Part shown: positions 12,525 to 23,640 of the stretch, one piece after another | Layout of the letters: each line of letters starts with the position of its first letter | How positions within the stretch are numbered: position 1 is the first letter of the stretch | Assembly: GCF_963924675.1 (NCBI RefSeq) | Contig: NC_089234.1 | Span: forward strand, 24,481,668-24,545,667 | Direction of reading: 5' to 3' | From: Phocoena phocoena | Taxonomy: Eukaryota > Chordata > Mammalia > Artiodactyla > Phocoenidae | Length of the DNA stretch: 64,000 bases | Notes under the pieces: model-generated | Told to the model about the DNA's origin: nothing | The model's database searches: none | What the model saw: the letters and a program-made list of their open reading frames with translations, nothing else | Program-made: the position numbers and the translations under genes

Positions 12525-12805
12525 GGAGAAAGATATTAGACACAAAAGAGTACATCCTGTATAATTTAATTTCTGTAAAGTACAAAAGCAGGCAAAACTA
12601 ACCTCTGCTTAGAATTCAGAAGAGTGCTGACCTCTGGGGAGAGAGTGACTGGGAAGGGGCACGAGGAGCCTCCCGGGGTGCTATTTCTCAGGCTGGGTGG
12701 GGGGTAACCAAGACGTGTTCAAGGGGAGAAAATTCATCAAGCTGTATACTTGTGACTTATACACTTTTCTACGTGTATGTTACACATCAATAAAAGGATA
12801 AAAAG
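12525..12805 (+). mobile_element. L1 3'-end fragment
   Basis: Text such as aagagtacatcctgtataat, gactgggaaggggcacgag and a terminal catcaataaaagg matches the 3' end of an older L1 (L1M-type). It lies just downstream of CFAP58 exon 5. Confidence 0.65.
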
Positions 12806-13021
12806 AGATTAACCTGTTGGAGCATGGCAGGAGGGGCTGGGGGGACAGAGCATATCCACCATAAGAGCCATTCAAAGACCAAACACAGCACAGTACTACG
12901 TGCTGTGTCACCAACATCCACCAACATCTGCAGTGAAGGGAGTTTGCTGCTTTCCAAAGAAAATTCAAAAATCCCCGTGCTTGTCTGGCCAGGCCCCGTG
13001 GTGCAGCCCTGCCCAGCCCAC

Positions 13022-13216
13022 CTTCTGCTCCTTCAGCTGCTGCTCCAGCTTCTGAAGCTCCTCCTTGCTCTTCTGCACGTACTCCTGCAGGGCCTTGATT
13101 TCTGTCTGCCTGGTGTCCATGTCCGTCTGAATCTGCTTGAGCTCTTTCTCTAGTTTTTCCTTCTTCCGAGTCTCCCGCAAAGCTTCGTTCTGATGTTGCT
13201 GAATTTCTTGTTGGAG
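13022..13216 (-). CDS. CFAP58: CFAP58 coding exon 5 (internal)
   Basis: Exon of 195 bp (65 codons, phase 0 at both ends) on the minus strand, acceptor TGTAG and donor GTGGGC. It encodes LQQEIQQHQNEALRETRKKE through LEQQLKEQK, one of the most regular heptad runs of the protein. The introns on both sides carry diverged copies of a common sequence (about 11,700-11,925 and 13,500-13,765), so the exon is bracketed by related intronic DNA. Confidence 0.96.
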
Positions 13217-13499
13217 CTACAGGCACGGAAAGGACGATGGGGGTTGGGGTGCAGGAGATGAGCCCCTCAGGATGGGTCTCAACCAGCCGAACCTCTCCCG
13301 CTCTCAGATATTTTCAGGGCAATGACTCTGAAGTAGTATTTCTCCTGTAGGAGAGTCATCTTTGAACTTCAATGTTCAAACTTTTCAAGAATATTCTGTA
13401 TTATTTTTCAGAGCCTTGGCACCAAACAGCCACCCTGATGGTGGGAACAAATCCACAAAGAAAGGTATAAAATCCAGTTAAATACTGGAAGTCCAGAAT

Positions 13500-13765
13500 T
13501 CTAGGGAAGTCAAACATGGAAAGAATTCATCTAACTCTCCATCAACAGAAACTAAATAAAATGTAGCCAGCTACCCTAAATATGAAAGTGTATTTTCCAT
13601 GAGTCCTGGATATTGCTAAACAAAGTACTACAGTTTTATCATGACAGCCAAATTCTATGAAAAGTCCTTCTCCTATCTCATGATCAAAGGAGTCTCCTGT
13701 TTTTCTCCTCAAGCCTGCACTTGTATACCATCTATTTGACTTCTGGCTTTATAGAAAAGTATTCA
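13500..13765 (+). repeat. Diverged intronic repeat, copy 2
   Basis: Same block order and orientation as 11,700-11,925 with extra inserted bases. The two copies lie on either side of CFAP58 exon 5. Confidence 0.7.
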
Positions 13766-14002
13766 GAAGGATTCAGCTAGATGACTTCCTTACACAGGAG
13801 AAAGGCCAGGGGAACTGCTTTCACCATCCCCAGATGCAGGGCATCCTGGCTGTCACAGGGGACACCTTCTTGGGCCAGAAATGTAAGCAGTGCCCTATCT
13901 TGGTAACTTCTCAGACAGAGAATGACTCAGGTAAAACTGCTCTTGCAAAAACAAACCAGAGAAACAAGCAAAACAATGGATGCTTCATTTGGTGACCAGG
14001 CC

Positions 14003-14033
14003 GGGGGCAAGGGGGGGTGGGGGGGAGGGAGGG
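14003..14033 (+). other. G-rich tract with G-quadruplex potential
   Basis: Runs of 5, 7, 8, 3 and 3 G separated by one to four bases. On the transcribed CFAP58 strand it is C-rich, about 105 bp downstream of the exon 4 donor. Confidence 0.7.
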
Positions 14034-14138
14034 TCATAAATCTGAGAAAGGAGCAAGACCGGAAGGGAGCCTGGAGAAGGACAAAACCTCCTTCTGGAAG
14101 GTAATGGTCCTTGTCTTGCTCTACGTGTCAGAGCAGAC

Positions 14139-14295
14139 CTGACTGATGGTCTGCTCTGCCTCTTCCCTGGACCGCTCCATTTCTTGTTGCTGTTCAGTGG
14201 TCTGAGCTAAGGCCTCTCGTAATTTCACCACTTCTGACAAGAGTTTGTCTCGCTCCTTTGTCACTTCTTCTTTGAACTTCAGCAAATCTCGGATA
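14139..14295 (-). CDS. CFAP58: CFAP58 coding exon 4 (internal)
   Basis: Exon of 157 bp on the minus strand. Its first base completes an AAT (Asn) codon begun in exon 3, giving SNIRDLLKFKEEVTKERDK and onward to EEAEQTISQ. The acceptor follows a pyrimidine tract (TTCTTTTTTAG) and the donor is GTCTGC, an atypical but GT-type site. Coiled coil throughout. A strongly G-rich tract (plus strand) lies about 105 bp past the donor. Confidence 0.93.
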
Positions 14296-14461
14296 CTAAA
14301 AAAGAAGAACACGGGCGTCAGACGAAATGGCCATCTGCTCAGGAAGCCTTCTTATCATCCTCTGAGCTCGTTTTCATGGGAAAGACTTATGGTCAAGGAT
14401 CAACACTATTCAGGTGTGAAAGAGAAAGATCTTTATGCCCTGACGTGGGAGCTGTTTCTGA

Positions 14462-14674
14462 GGGTTTTTTTGTGGGTTTTTTTGCGGTACGCAGGCCTCT
14501 CACTGTTGTGGCCTCTCCCGTTGCGGAGCACAGGCTCCGGACGCGCAGGCTCAGTGGCCACGGCTCACGGGCCCAGCCGCTCCACGGCATGTGGGATCTT
14601 CCCGGACCGGGGCACGAACCCGCGTCCCCTGCATCGGCAGGCGGACTCCCAACCACTGCGCCACCAGGGAAGCC
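14462..14674 (-). mobile_element. CHR-type SINE, middle form
   Basis: Reverse-oriented element ending cgccaccagggaagcc. Approximate target-site duplication tttctgag on both sides. It is CpG-rich (about a dozen CpGs), which suggests a young copy. It lies in CFAP58 intron 3, about 170 bp from exon 4. Confidence 0.92.
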
Positions 14675-14759
14675 GTTTCTGAGTTTTTAACTGAAAAAGA
14701 GGATGTTCCAATAATAACATGCATAATATGACCCCTTTTCTTATTTTTAAGCAACTACA

Positions 14760-14763
<4 letters not shown>

Positions 14764-14817
<54 letters not shown>
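14764..14817. repeat. (TG)n microsatellite
   Basis: About 27 uninterrupted TG units, likely polymorphic. Confidence 0.98.
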
Positions 14818-14821
<4 letters not shown>

Positions 14822-14999
14822 TAGGCATTTTTATAGAAGTCCAGAAAAATAGGCATCAAATTGATAACTGGTTATCTCTGAGGAGTGAAATTTAGGGTGG
14901 AAGAGTTGGGGGGGCTGATTGCTACTCCTTGCTTTCCACACCCCTGTAGTATTCATTCTGAAAGTAGAAAAACTATGTCTGGTAAGACCTGCGCAGCAG

Positions 15000-16480
15000 A
15001 GTTCATCTAGAACAAGGCAGCTACTTTAGAGCTGAGAAAGCAGAGAACTTGCATTTGAGACACTCGCAGCTGACAGACATCAAATGACTGTGGGAAACAC
15101 AGTAATTCGATAATATGTATTGACCAACTATTTTGATATAATTGTTTAATTAAGAACTTTCAAAACCACAAAACCTTGTTTCTTCCATAAACAAGACCTT
15201 AAATTCTAAGGTTACTGTAAAGATAGACAGCTACACCTAAGCGCACTGCTGAAGATAAAAGTCTGAGTTGGGTGGTTTCATCAGTTCTCCTCATCATGTT
15301 CTGATTTTCATGAAAACTCCTCGTAACCAAATCAGTTCCCTCACGATGCTCTTCAACAGTTGTTCTTCAGTAGCTGCTCTGATCGTGCACGACTTCTTTA
15401 ATAAGAAAATAGAGTCCATTATTATGAACACCACATCTACTGTTTATTTTACCTATTCAACATTCGATAAACGTATCTAGAAAGTATAAGAAACCTAGAC
15501 AGCAGGTAGATTTAGCTAAGGATGCCTAAGGAAGTGTATGCTCCTTCCTGGCTCATTAATTAATGCAAGGTTTTGCATGCCCTACAGAGTGCTAGATTCC
15601 TGGAGGAAAGGTAAAGATAGATGTCTTCCCTCAAGGAGCTTACAGCTTAATGGGCAGAGAAACTCAAATAATTTCAGTACCATACTTGAGGGAGATGTTG
15701 GGTCCTGTGGAAACAGGGAACACAATGACTCTTCTGCCTGGTCACTGGGTCTGAGGTTTGGGAGGAGGTTGGAACAGAGATGCTGACGGTGATAAAGTTA
15801 AGATGGTGTTTAAGATAGGTCTTGAAGGATGAATAGTTGTTTACTGAGTCGAGAAGGGAAGAAAAAGGATCCCCGGCGTAGAAAACAGTATGTCCAAAGA
15901 CATGGAGGCAGGAGCAAGTGTGGTGCTGCTGGACGTGAGTCTAGCAAGGCTGACGGGGGCAGATCTACAAAGGGCTCTGCAAGACATGTGCAAGACTTTG
16001 GTCTTTATCCTTAGGAAATGGGTAGCTGTCGAAGGTGCATATGCTGGAGATGGAAGCATGTAGCTACATGTTTTAGAAGAATAAGTCTGGTATGGAAGAT
16101 GGTAAAGAGGGGAGATGTCTCCTCAAAAGCAGGGAGAACAATTAGGAGTCTACTGCCAAATCCAGCAGAGAACAGGGGAGCCGCTGCTGATAGGAGGAGG
16201 GTAAGAATGAAGTGATGTTTAGAAGACTGAGTCAACCAGACGAAATGTTAAGGGATGAAGGAGTAACAAGTGTGAAGAGGCAACTGTTTTCTGGCCTAGA
16301 ATCTGAGGTGGTAGGAAGGATAGTGATATGGCTAATCATGGGGCAGGGGGTGTATGGGAGGGGCTGGGAATCTGGGTAGAAAGTCAGCCATTCCACACAA
16401 GTTTGAGAGAAATAAAGTTAAAATCTTTACTCATTTTAAAACTGTAGCACTGATTTTATAGAGCCAGAAGTTTGATATAA
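15000..16480. other. CFAP58 intron 3, old repeat-like sequence
   Basis: About 15,530-16,240 contains phrases (taaagatagatgtcttccct, aggtcttgaaggatgaatag, agtatgtccaaagacatgga) that recur as a family in mammalian genomes and again near 28,930-29,220 and 35,560-35,860 in this window. It is an ancient interspersed repeat that I cannot name. No exon seen. Confidence 0.45.
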
Positions 16481-16693
16481 CCATGAATTAGAAGCTCTTG
16501 GGCATGGAGAAACGGAGTATTAAAAAGAAAAAAATGGCAATAGATAGAAACCTGTCTCTGGGAACCCAACAAAGTAGAGTCTTGTATTCACAAAGAACAT
16601 TCAAGATGGTACCAGCAAGCCCCAGGCTGTCTGTTGAAGAAGGAGGCCTCTGCAAAAGCAAGTTCAACATGAATCAAGATGGCTATGACCTAC

Positions 16694-16842
16694 TTGCTAT
16701 CCTGGTCCATGGGGAGTCCAGACCCTTGCTCGACTAGTTTGCTTAGGTTCACTATTTCCTCTTTCAGGGCAAGAATCGTCTCCTTTGCCTTCTGCTCTTT
16801 GTCATAGGCTGAGTCCACCATCTTCCAAGCCTTTTCAATTTC
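16694..16842 (-). CDS. CFAP58: CFAP58 coding exon 3 (internal)
   Basis: Exon of 149 bp on the minus strand, acceptor CCTAG and donor GTAGGT. It encodes EIEKAWKMVDSAYDKEQKAK and continues to SGLPMDQDSN, the final codon being completed in exon 4. The stretch SGLPMDQDS looks like a non-helical break between two coiled-coil segments. The frame is continuous with exon 2 (ends SLKK) and exon 4. Confidence 0.94.
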
Positions 16843-18873
16843 CTAGGTGGGTCATGGGATATCAGTGAGAAAAACCAAACTAGGTTCCAGATGCAAGCTA
16901 AATTGAATAAATAGAATAATAAAACAACTACGTTATAGAAGCTATTTATGGGGAAAGAAGATTACATGTTATACGCTATATATTAAATGTATACCGATTT
17001 ACTGCATTGTTCAACATGAGTTAGTCAATACTGAAAAGCAGTTTTAAAGGGGATACTGGCAAAGGCTATTTTCTCTTGTGTAGGTAAATGTGGCCACAGG
17101 GCTCACATACTACAGGGGCTGCTATAACTAATGGTATTATTTCTAGTAAAGATGTTAAGATAGGTTTACAAAATCGAAAATGAAAGCATATGTGCTTTCC
17201 AAGTCCAGATATTTTATAGGAAAAAAAAAAAGCTTTATCTCATAAGGAATGGTCTTAGATCCAAGTCCTAAATTTGAAGTTCTTGATAGGTTCCATATTA
17301 AAAATATATTTTGCCCTCAGGCCCCAAGTGAGCTCCTGGATGGCAAGGTGAACTTTAGAGCCATCCATAGAAATGAGGTCTTGGCTGTCACCTAATTGTA
17401 CACAACAGCCTTGATAATTCCCATTTCCAGAAACCCAAGCCCAGGCCTTCTCATCAAAGGCTTATAGGGGAAAAACAAAACTATTCTGAATACAAAGTGG
17501 AATATTAACAGAAATACTTAAAAGTGAATTACAGCCATTCGAGTACACGGACGAAGGACAGTAAATGTTGCAACAGCCTTGAGTTTTGCCCTGCCACTTA
17601 ATTTTCTTGCAAAATTTCATCAAGTGCAATGTGAGTCCTTTTATACAGGTAAGAATCTATATGCTTAAGGTGAAAATATTATTTTATGTTGACAAGGAAT
17701 AAAATGAGTGGAAGAAATTATTTAATTAAATAAATTCATGCTATTACATTAGAGAGAGAGAGAGAGATGATTCTTGGGTAACTGCAGCACATAATTTAGT
17801 GATTCAAAACAAAATGTCAGTTTAAGGGGTATGTTTTTCTGTAGCAACCATATGTACTATTTTTGGCAAAACAAATGAAGGATATTTAAATGAAATATGA
17901 TTACATGAAATCTTGTCCAAAGCAAATTCACCAATTATATTTTAATCTATTCATGACTTCTATTTCCAGTTTTTTAATTTACAATAAAAAGTGGGGTCTT
18001 TTCTCATCATAACACGATTTAAAGCCTTCTTATATTGGTATTTTGCAAGGAGAAGAAGAAAATAACAATAGAGAGAAAAAGACACTAAAAATAGTGGTTC
18101 CTAAGAAAACAGGTAAGTTACATTTTGCACTAGTCTTGGAACTTCATTAGAATTGGGATATGTTTAATTGCAGGATATCAAGGGAATTATCTTAAAAAAT
18201 TAAAAATTATTTCTCAGCACTAGAGTTTCAATTATAAATTAAAATACCTTAACCTCTTAACACCCTGCAATCTACAAGGAACATTTGTGTTTTACCTTCA
18301 AAATAATGCAACAACACACTTGAGGATGAAAAAATAAAGTGTAAATAAAAGCCATACTTCCTCAATATCCCTCCCAGACCGAATCCCTGTTCTCGCATTA
18401 TGAGGAAATGGGACGATCAAGGCAGAAGCAAAGGGGCGATAAGAGGAAAGATCATGAAAACTACCATCTGGAAATTCTCAAGGTAACCTCTCCTAAAACA
18501 TTGGAAAACGTAGAAACATGAAAAGATCTTTTACAAGCTATCATCATAAGATATTTAATTACTTATCTTGGGTCAAACAAGACATACTGATATTCCTAAT
18601 ACTATACTTACTTATGGCCAATTGTTTTTGTGAACACAGTATTTCTTATTCTACCTTATTTTCTGCATTGTGAAATTCACTCAAGCTAATTAAGTTCTTT
18701 GAAAGTTAACATTATTCCCTAGGCTTAATGAATATATAAATCATGTAAATTTTTACTTAATAACTCTTTTACTACCAGCCTAGAGCTGCCAGTATAATGA
18801 AAGGATGATGTTTTAAGTACAGGATGCATTTATGAAAGCTCGCCATTGGTTCCATTTCTAGAAGATCACTGAC
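16843..18873. other. CFAP58 intron 2 DNA
   Basis: AT-rich, with a short (GA)n run at 17,752-17,767. No recognisable gene or young transposon. Confidence 0.5.
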
Positions 18874-19155
18874 CTTCTTCAGGGATGTGATGGTGGTCTG
18901 ATCATCCTGAGAGAGCTTCAGGGCAGTGGCGACTTTTGCGGAATTAACCACAATCTCCGCATTCAGTTCTCTGCACTTGGCCATCAGACGCTTTTCATTG
19001 TCATAAGACTTTTTCATGACAGCATGAAGCTTCTCATATTCAACCCTAAATCTCTCCAAACCTTTGTCCCCTGTAAGTTCGCTGAGAACCTCCTGAAAAT
19101 CCCTTTCTATTTCTTCATACGCAGTTTCCTCCAGCACTAGTTTTTCACTCTTTTC
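18874..19155 (-). CDS. CFAP58: CFAP58 coding exon 2 (first visible coding exon)
   Basis: Exon of 282 bp (94 codons, phase 0 at both ends) on the minus strand, acceptor TTTTGAACAG and donor GTCAGT. It encodes EKSEKLVLEETAYEEIERDF through TTITSLKK. Alignment with the human N-terminus as I recall it puts the first codon here at about residue 4, so only about three codons including the ATG should lie in exon 1. An in-frame Met within this exon could be mistaken for a start, but the frame stays open upstream to the splice acceptor. The start of a 74-bp tandem duplication lies 30 bp upstream of the acceptor. Confidence 0.95.
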
Positions 19156-19184
19156 CTGTTCAAAAGGGCAAAGACGGGAATGAA

Positions 19185-19332
19185 GATTGAAATATTTACC
19201 CCATCACTATTCAGGAATGACTTATTATTCATGAATAAAAGACCTCCATACAAGCAAAGATTGAAATATTTACCCCATCACTATTCAGGACTGACTTATT
19301 ATTCGTGAATAAAAGACCTTCGTACAAGCAAA
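19185..19332 (+). repeat. Tandem duplication, two units of 74 bp
   Basis: Units 19185-19258 and 19259-19332 start gattgaaatatttacc and differ at four positions. The array starts 30 bp from the CFAP58 exon 2 acceptor, so the proximal unit may include branch-point sequence. Confidence 0.95.
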
Positions 19333-20097
19333 ATAAAAGCCACTGACAAGCAGACGATTTAAAGCTATATGATGGGAAGACTCCTTGTTCATCCCGATAC
19401 CTGTATATATGTATACGTAGCACTGGGATAGTAATATTTTCTACCACATAGTGTTAAGGATTAGATTAAATGGGATAATTCATGTTAAACACTTAGCCAA
19501 GTGCCCGGCAAACAGCAGGTACTCAATAAATTTCAAGAGCTATTATGATTATTCCAAGCCTGCTTCTTACTGCCCCCAGGCCTGCAGACGGAAGCCACGG
19601 TATATTGAGGTCAGACATAATATGGATACCATGAAACCACACTTACAGTGGAACCCACCCAGAATATGGAATATTCTCTTTAAAAATATTCCATCATTTT
19701 TACCCCTTAAAAAATTAGCCTAGGTCATCTCCACAGGAATTTTGAAATGTCCCCTGGGCAATGGTCATGGGCCTTCACATTTGCTTTCCATGATTAGCTG
19801 GGCAGCAAGTTATTTAAAATGTAAGCCCAAACATACAGATGTAATTCAAGCAAGTCTGACTACGACTTAGATGATAACCCAGGACTATATGGTTATATAT
19901 GAATTCTTATTTCCCTAGTGTTATGGTTGAACTGTGTCACCTAGAAAGATATGTTGAAGTCCTAACCCCCAGTAACTGTGAATGTGACCTTATTTGGAAA
20001 TAGAGTCATTACATATACAATTAGTTAAGTTAAGGTCATACTGGAGTAGGTGGGTCCTAATACCATGTGACTGGTGTCTTTATAAAAAGGGGGGAAA

Positions 20098-20400
20098 TTT
20101 GTAACTATATGGTGTGATGGATGTTAACTAAACTTATTGTGGTAATCACTTCGAAATGTACACATATATGTAACTCTCCTGGCGGTCCAGTGGTTAAGAC
20201 TCTGAGCTCCCAATGCAGGGGGCACAGGTTCGATCCCTGGTCAGGGAACTAAGATCCCACATGCTGCGCAGCCAAAAAAAAGAAAAAGAAAAAGAGAAAT
20301 GTATACATATATCAAATCATTATGTCATACACCTAAAACTAATACAATGTTACATGTCAATTATAACTCAATTAAGAAAGGGTGTGAAAAAAAAAAAGGG
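20098..20400 (+). mobile_element. L1 3' end inserted in the LTR, itself split by a SINE
   Basis: Text ggtgtgatggatgttaacta before the SINE and cattatgtcatacaccta after it, ending in an A-run, is the 3' terminus of an L1. It is the middle layer of a three-level nest. Confidence 0.7.
20170..20296 (+). mobile_element. CHR-type SINE, short form
   Basis: Contains ggcggtccagtggttaagac, a B-box (ggttcgatccctgg) and an A-rich tail. The duplicated flanks gaaatgtacacatatat / gaaatgtatacatatat mark insertion into the L1 fragment. Confidence 0.92.
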
Positions 20401-21380
20401 TGTGGCATTTGGATACAGACACACCCTACCCCCCACACAAGAACTCCATGTGACCAGTGAAGGGAGACATTAGGCTGGTATAGCTGCAAGCCAAGGAAAG
20501 TTAAGGGTTGCTGGCTACCACCAAAAGCTAGGAAGAAGCAAGGAAAGATTTTACTCAGTCTCAGAGCATGGCTCTGCGGACACCCTGATTTCAGACTTTG
20601 TGGCCTTCAGAACTGTGAAATAATAAATTTCTGCTGTTAAGCCATCCAGTCTGTGGCACTATGTTACAGATGCCCTGCTTCAAACTCCATACAGCACAAT
20701 AATAATAAAAAAAGAAGGAGTATGGTTAATATATTTACTCAGAAAATATTGATCGAAACTCTGCTGTATGTAAGTTGGAATGATGGAGGCTGGAGGAGAT
20801 ATCAAAGTAAGGACTACACGGCCTTCCCATAGGAAATATATACATGAAGAGCTGATGTGGTATGTGGGCAGAAAATGGAAGTATAGAATTTGATACCTGC
20901 CATAAAATGGATTCAGAGTTCTACAAGAACCTATAGGAAGACGGAATTACTCCCAGCAGCAAGATTTAAAGCAAATTTCATAAAGGAAGTGGCATTTAAG
21001 CAGGCACAAAAGGGAGACTGGAGTTTTCACGGGTAGATGTAAAGAGAAAGGGCATTCCTGTCCCGCGGCAAAGCTTGATCAAAAGGCTCAGGGACAAGCA
21101 GGTATCTAGGATTTGAGATTGGTTAAGAAGCTCAAGTTAGCTTAAAGTACAAGAAATATGACAGGGAGAAGGAAGGAGACTAGACAGGGAGTTAGGGACA
21201 GACTGGAGGCCTCAAATGACATTCTAGGGAATACAGAGAAAATTATTCTGGAAGCCACAGGTAATCACTTAGCCTTTTGAGCAAAGAACTGATAAGGTTT
21301 GAAAGGTCTTATTTATGTTTGCGACATTATGCTTTGATATTCTACACTGAAAAGGACTTTAACATAAAAACTCTATTGCT

Positions 21381-22138
21381 AACAATGTTGGTGGGAATGT
21401 AAATTGATACAGCCACTATGGAGAACAGTATGGAGGTTCCTTAAAAAAACTAAAAATAGAGCTACCATATGATCCAGCAATTCCACTCTTGGGCATATAT
21501 CCAAAGAAAACAAGAATTTGAAAAGATACATGCACCCCAGTGTTCACTGCAGCACTAATTACAATAGCCAGGACATGCTTCTGCAACCTAAATGTCCATC
21601 AACAGAGGAATGCATAAGCAAGATGTGGTACATATATACAATGGAATAACACTCAGCCATAAAAAAAAATGAAATAATGCCATTTGCAACAACATGGAGG
21701 TACCTGGAGACTATCATACTGAGTTAAGTCAGACAGAGAAAGACAAATATCATATGATAGCACTTACATGTGGAATCAAAAAAATGGTACAAATGAACCT
21801 ATTTACAAAACAGAAATTGAGTCACAGATGTAGAAAACAAACTTATGGTTACCAGAGGGGAAAGAGCGTGGGGAGGGATAAATTGGGAGATTGGGATTGA
21901 CATATACACACTACTATATATAAAATAGATAACTAATAAGGACCTACTGTATAGCACAGGGAACTCTACTCAATACTCTGTAATGACCTATATGGGAAAA
22001 GAATCTAAAAAGAGTGGATATATGTATATGTATAACTGACTCACTTTGCTGTACACCCAAAACTAACACAACATTGTAAATCAACTATACTCCAATAAAA
22101 ATTAATTAAAACAAACAAAAACAAAAAGCAAAAAAACC
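21381..22138 (+). mobile_element. 5'-truncated L1 (3' ~760 bp)
   Basis: Carries end-of-ORF2 and 3' UTR text (gagctaccatatgatccagc, tatactccaataaaaatta) and an A-rich tail. Flanks ctctattgctaa and ctctactgctaa look like a target-site duplication. No intact frame remains. It lies in CFAP58 intron 1. Confidence 0.85.
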
Positions 22139-22316
22139 CTCTACTGCTAATCAAAGAAATTAACTGAGACAATCTCTAATCCCAATAATAAATAAAATTC
22201 AAACTCACCCTGAAGATTTTGGGTAAGTAGTCTAGTTTACCTTCTGCTTTGACAAGCCTGCCTTGCCCAACATGGAGAAAGTCTTCATATTCTTGCTTTT
22301 CAAAAACACTTGTACT

Positions 22317-22672
22317 GGGGCTTCCCTGGTGGAGCAGAGCTTAACAATCCGCGTGCCAATGCAGGGGACACAGGTTCAATCCCTGGTCCGGGAAGATCTC
22401 ACATGCTGCAGAGCAGCTGAGCCCGTGTACCACAACTACTAAGCCTGCGCTCTAGAGCCCAAGAGCCACAACTACTGAGCCCACGTGCTGCAGCTACTGA
22501 AGCCTATGTGCCTAGAGCCCATGCTCTGCAACAAGAGAAGCCACGGCAATAAGAAGCCCGTGGACCGCAAGGAAGAGTAGGTCATGCTCGCCACAACTAG
22601 AGAAAGCCCGCATGCAGTAACAAAGACCCAATGCAGCCAAAATAAACAAATACAATAAATTTATTAAAAAAT
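22317..22672 (+). mobile_element. CHR-type SINE, long form
   Basis: Full element with several cacaactactgagcc-like motifs and an A-rich tail. Perfect 14-bp target-site duplication aaaacacttgtact at 22303-22316 and 22673-22686. Confidence 0.95.
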
Positions 22673-23291
22673 AAAACACTTGTACTCTTGATTACACTTC
22701 TAAATATGATATGTAAACAAAACAGAGTCCACATCTTAAAACAGATGTGGAGTCACAAGCATATCTATATAACATTTTTGTATAACAGCATTAGTACTAA
22801 CGTTAAACTCAACACAGGTTTTCTTCCTGACTAAAAAGCAGATTATCGCAAAGATCACAATACAGCGATTCCACAAAGGAGGAAAAATCATATTAAGGAA
22901 CGGTGCTGCTGCTCTGTACTTTCCCCTTGTTGATGCTAAACATGAACACACACAAACATTTATCACAGCAATGTTCTAGGTTCCATCCCTGTAAACGGTA
23001 TTAATGTCAACACTTGATCACTAGCCTAATGATTTGTTCACAGAAAAGGTTTTCCCTGTACACTTGGCACTTAGCACAGGAATGGAAAAATATCAAAGAA
23101 AGAAAAGTTTTAAAGAAATTTTATGAACAGAAGAGATTTATGTTGCCATTTTAAAATATACTGCTATTAAAAGCAAAGCAAAAATAATCTCTTAGCTGTG
23201 ACCAATAACCAGTTGGTATCTACACTATTACAGCATATAATGCTATCTAATTCAGAAGCATGATTTCAACATGAATTGATCAGAAAGGAAC

Positions 23292-23491
23292 NNNNNNNNN
23301 NNNNNNNNNNNNNNNNNNNNNNNNNNNNNNNNNNNNNNNNNNNNNNNNNNNNNNNNNNNNNNNNNNNNNNNNNNNNNNNNNNNNNNNNNNNNNNNNNNNN
23401 NNNNNNNNNNNNNNNNNNNNNNNNNNNNNNNNNNNNNNNNNNNNNNNNNNNNNNNNNNNNNNNNNNNNNNNNNNNNNNNNNNNNNNNNNNN
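23292..23491. other. Assembly gap of 200 N
   Basis: Exactly 200 unresolved bases. The left flank is AT-rich intron-like sequence and the right flank is GC- and CpG-rich, as is common where a CpG-island first exon failed to assemble. CFAP58 exon 1 and its start codon are expected here on the minus strand. I looked for a minus-strand ATG plus two codons ending in a GT donor in the visible flanks and found no convincing candidate. Confidence 0.99.
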
Positions 23492-23640
23492 GCCGGCGCC
23501 TGGGCGGTGTTCCTCAGAGTCGCGCGCAAATATCCCGTAAAGGGTGGGGCCAGGGAGATGAGGGGCGGTGCCTCTGGGCCGCTGGGAGGAGTCCCAGGGT
23601 GTGCGCAGAAGTTAGAAACACCCGAGAAAGGAGAGGCAAG
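23492..23640 (-). promoter_or_regulatory. Probable CFAP58 promoter (edge of a CpG island)
   Basis: GC-rich sequence with several CpGs (gccggcgcc, tcgcgcgc) and a GC-box-like ggggcggtgcc, right beside the gap and upstream of CFAP58 on the minus strand. Position and composition fit a housekeeping-type promoter. I did not recognise a clear RFX X-box, the usual ciliary-gene element. The transcription start cannot be placed. Confidence 0.5.

Larger units (their letters stand above)
19919..20690 (+). mobile_element. MaLR-type LTR, interrupted by an L1 end and a SINE
   Basis: Left part (ttgaagtcctaacccccagt, gaccttatttggaaatagag) and right part (cagaactgtgaaataataaa, gccatccagtctgtggcac) are the two ends of one MaLR-like LTR. 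About 300 bp of other repeats lies between them. Family assignment is by recall. Confidence 0.65.

Noticed and set aside
14245..14828. Several 60-145-codon frames on both strands
   Set aside because: They come from a CpG-rich CHR SINE and the neighbouring TG repeat.
18772..19137. Start of CFAP58 at the Met at 19,135-19,137 on the minus strand
   Set aside because: The frame continues upstream to a good splice acceptor at 19,156-19,157, and the upstream codons match the family N-terminus as recalled.
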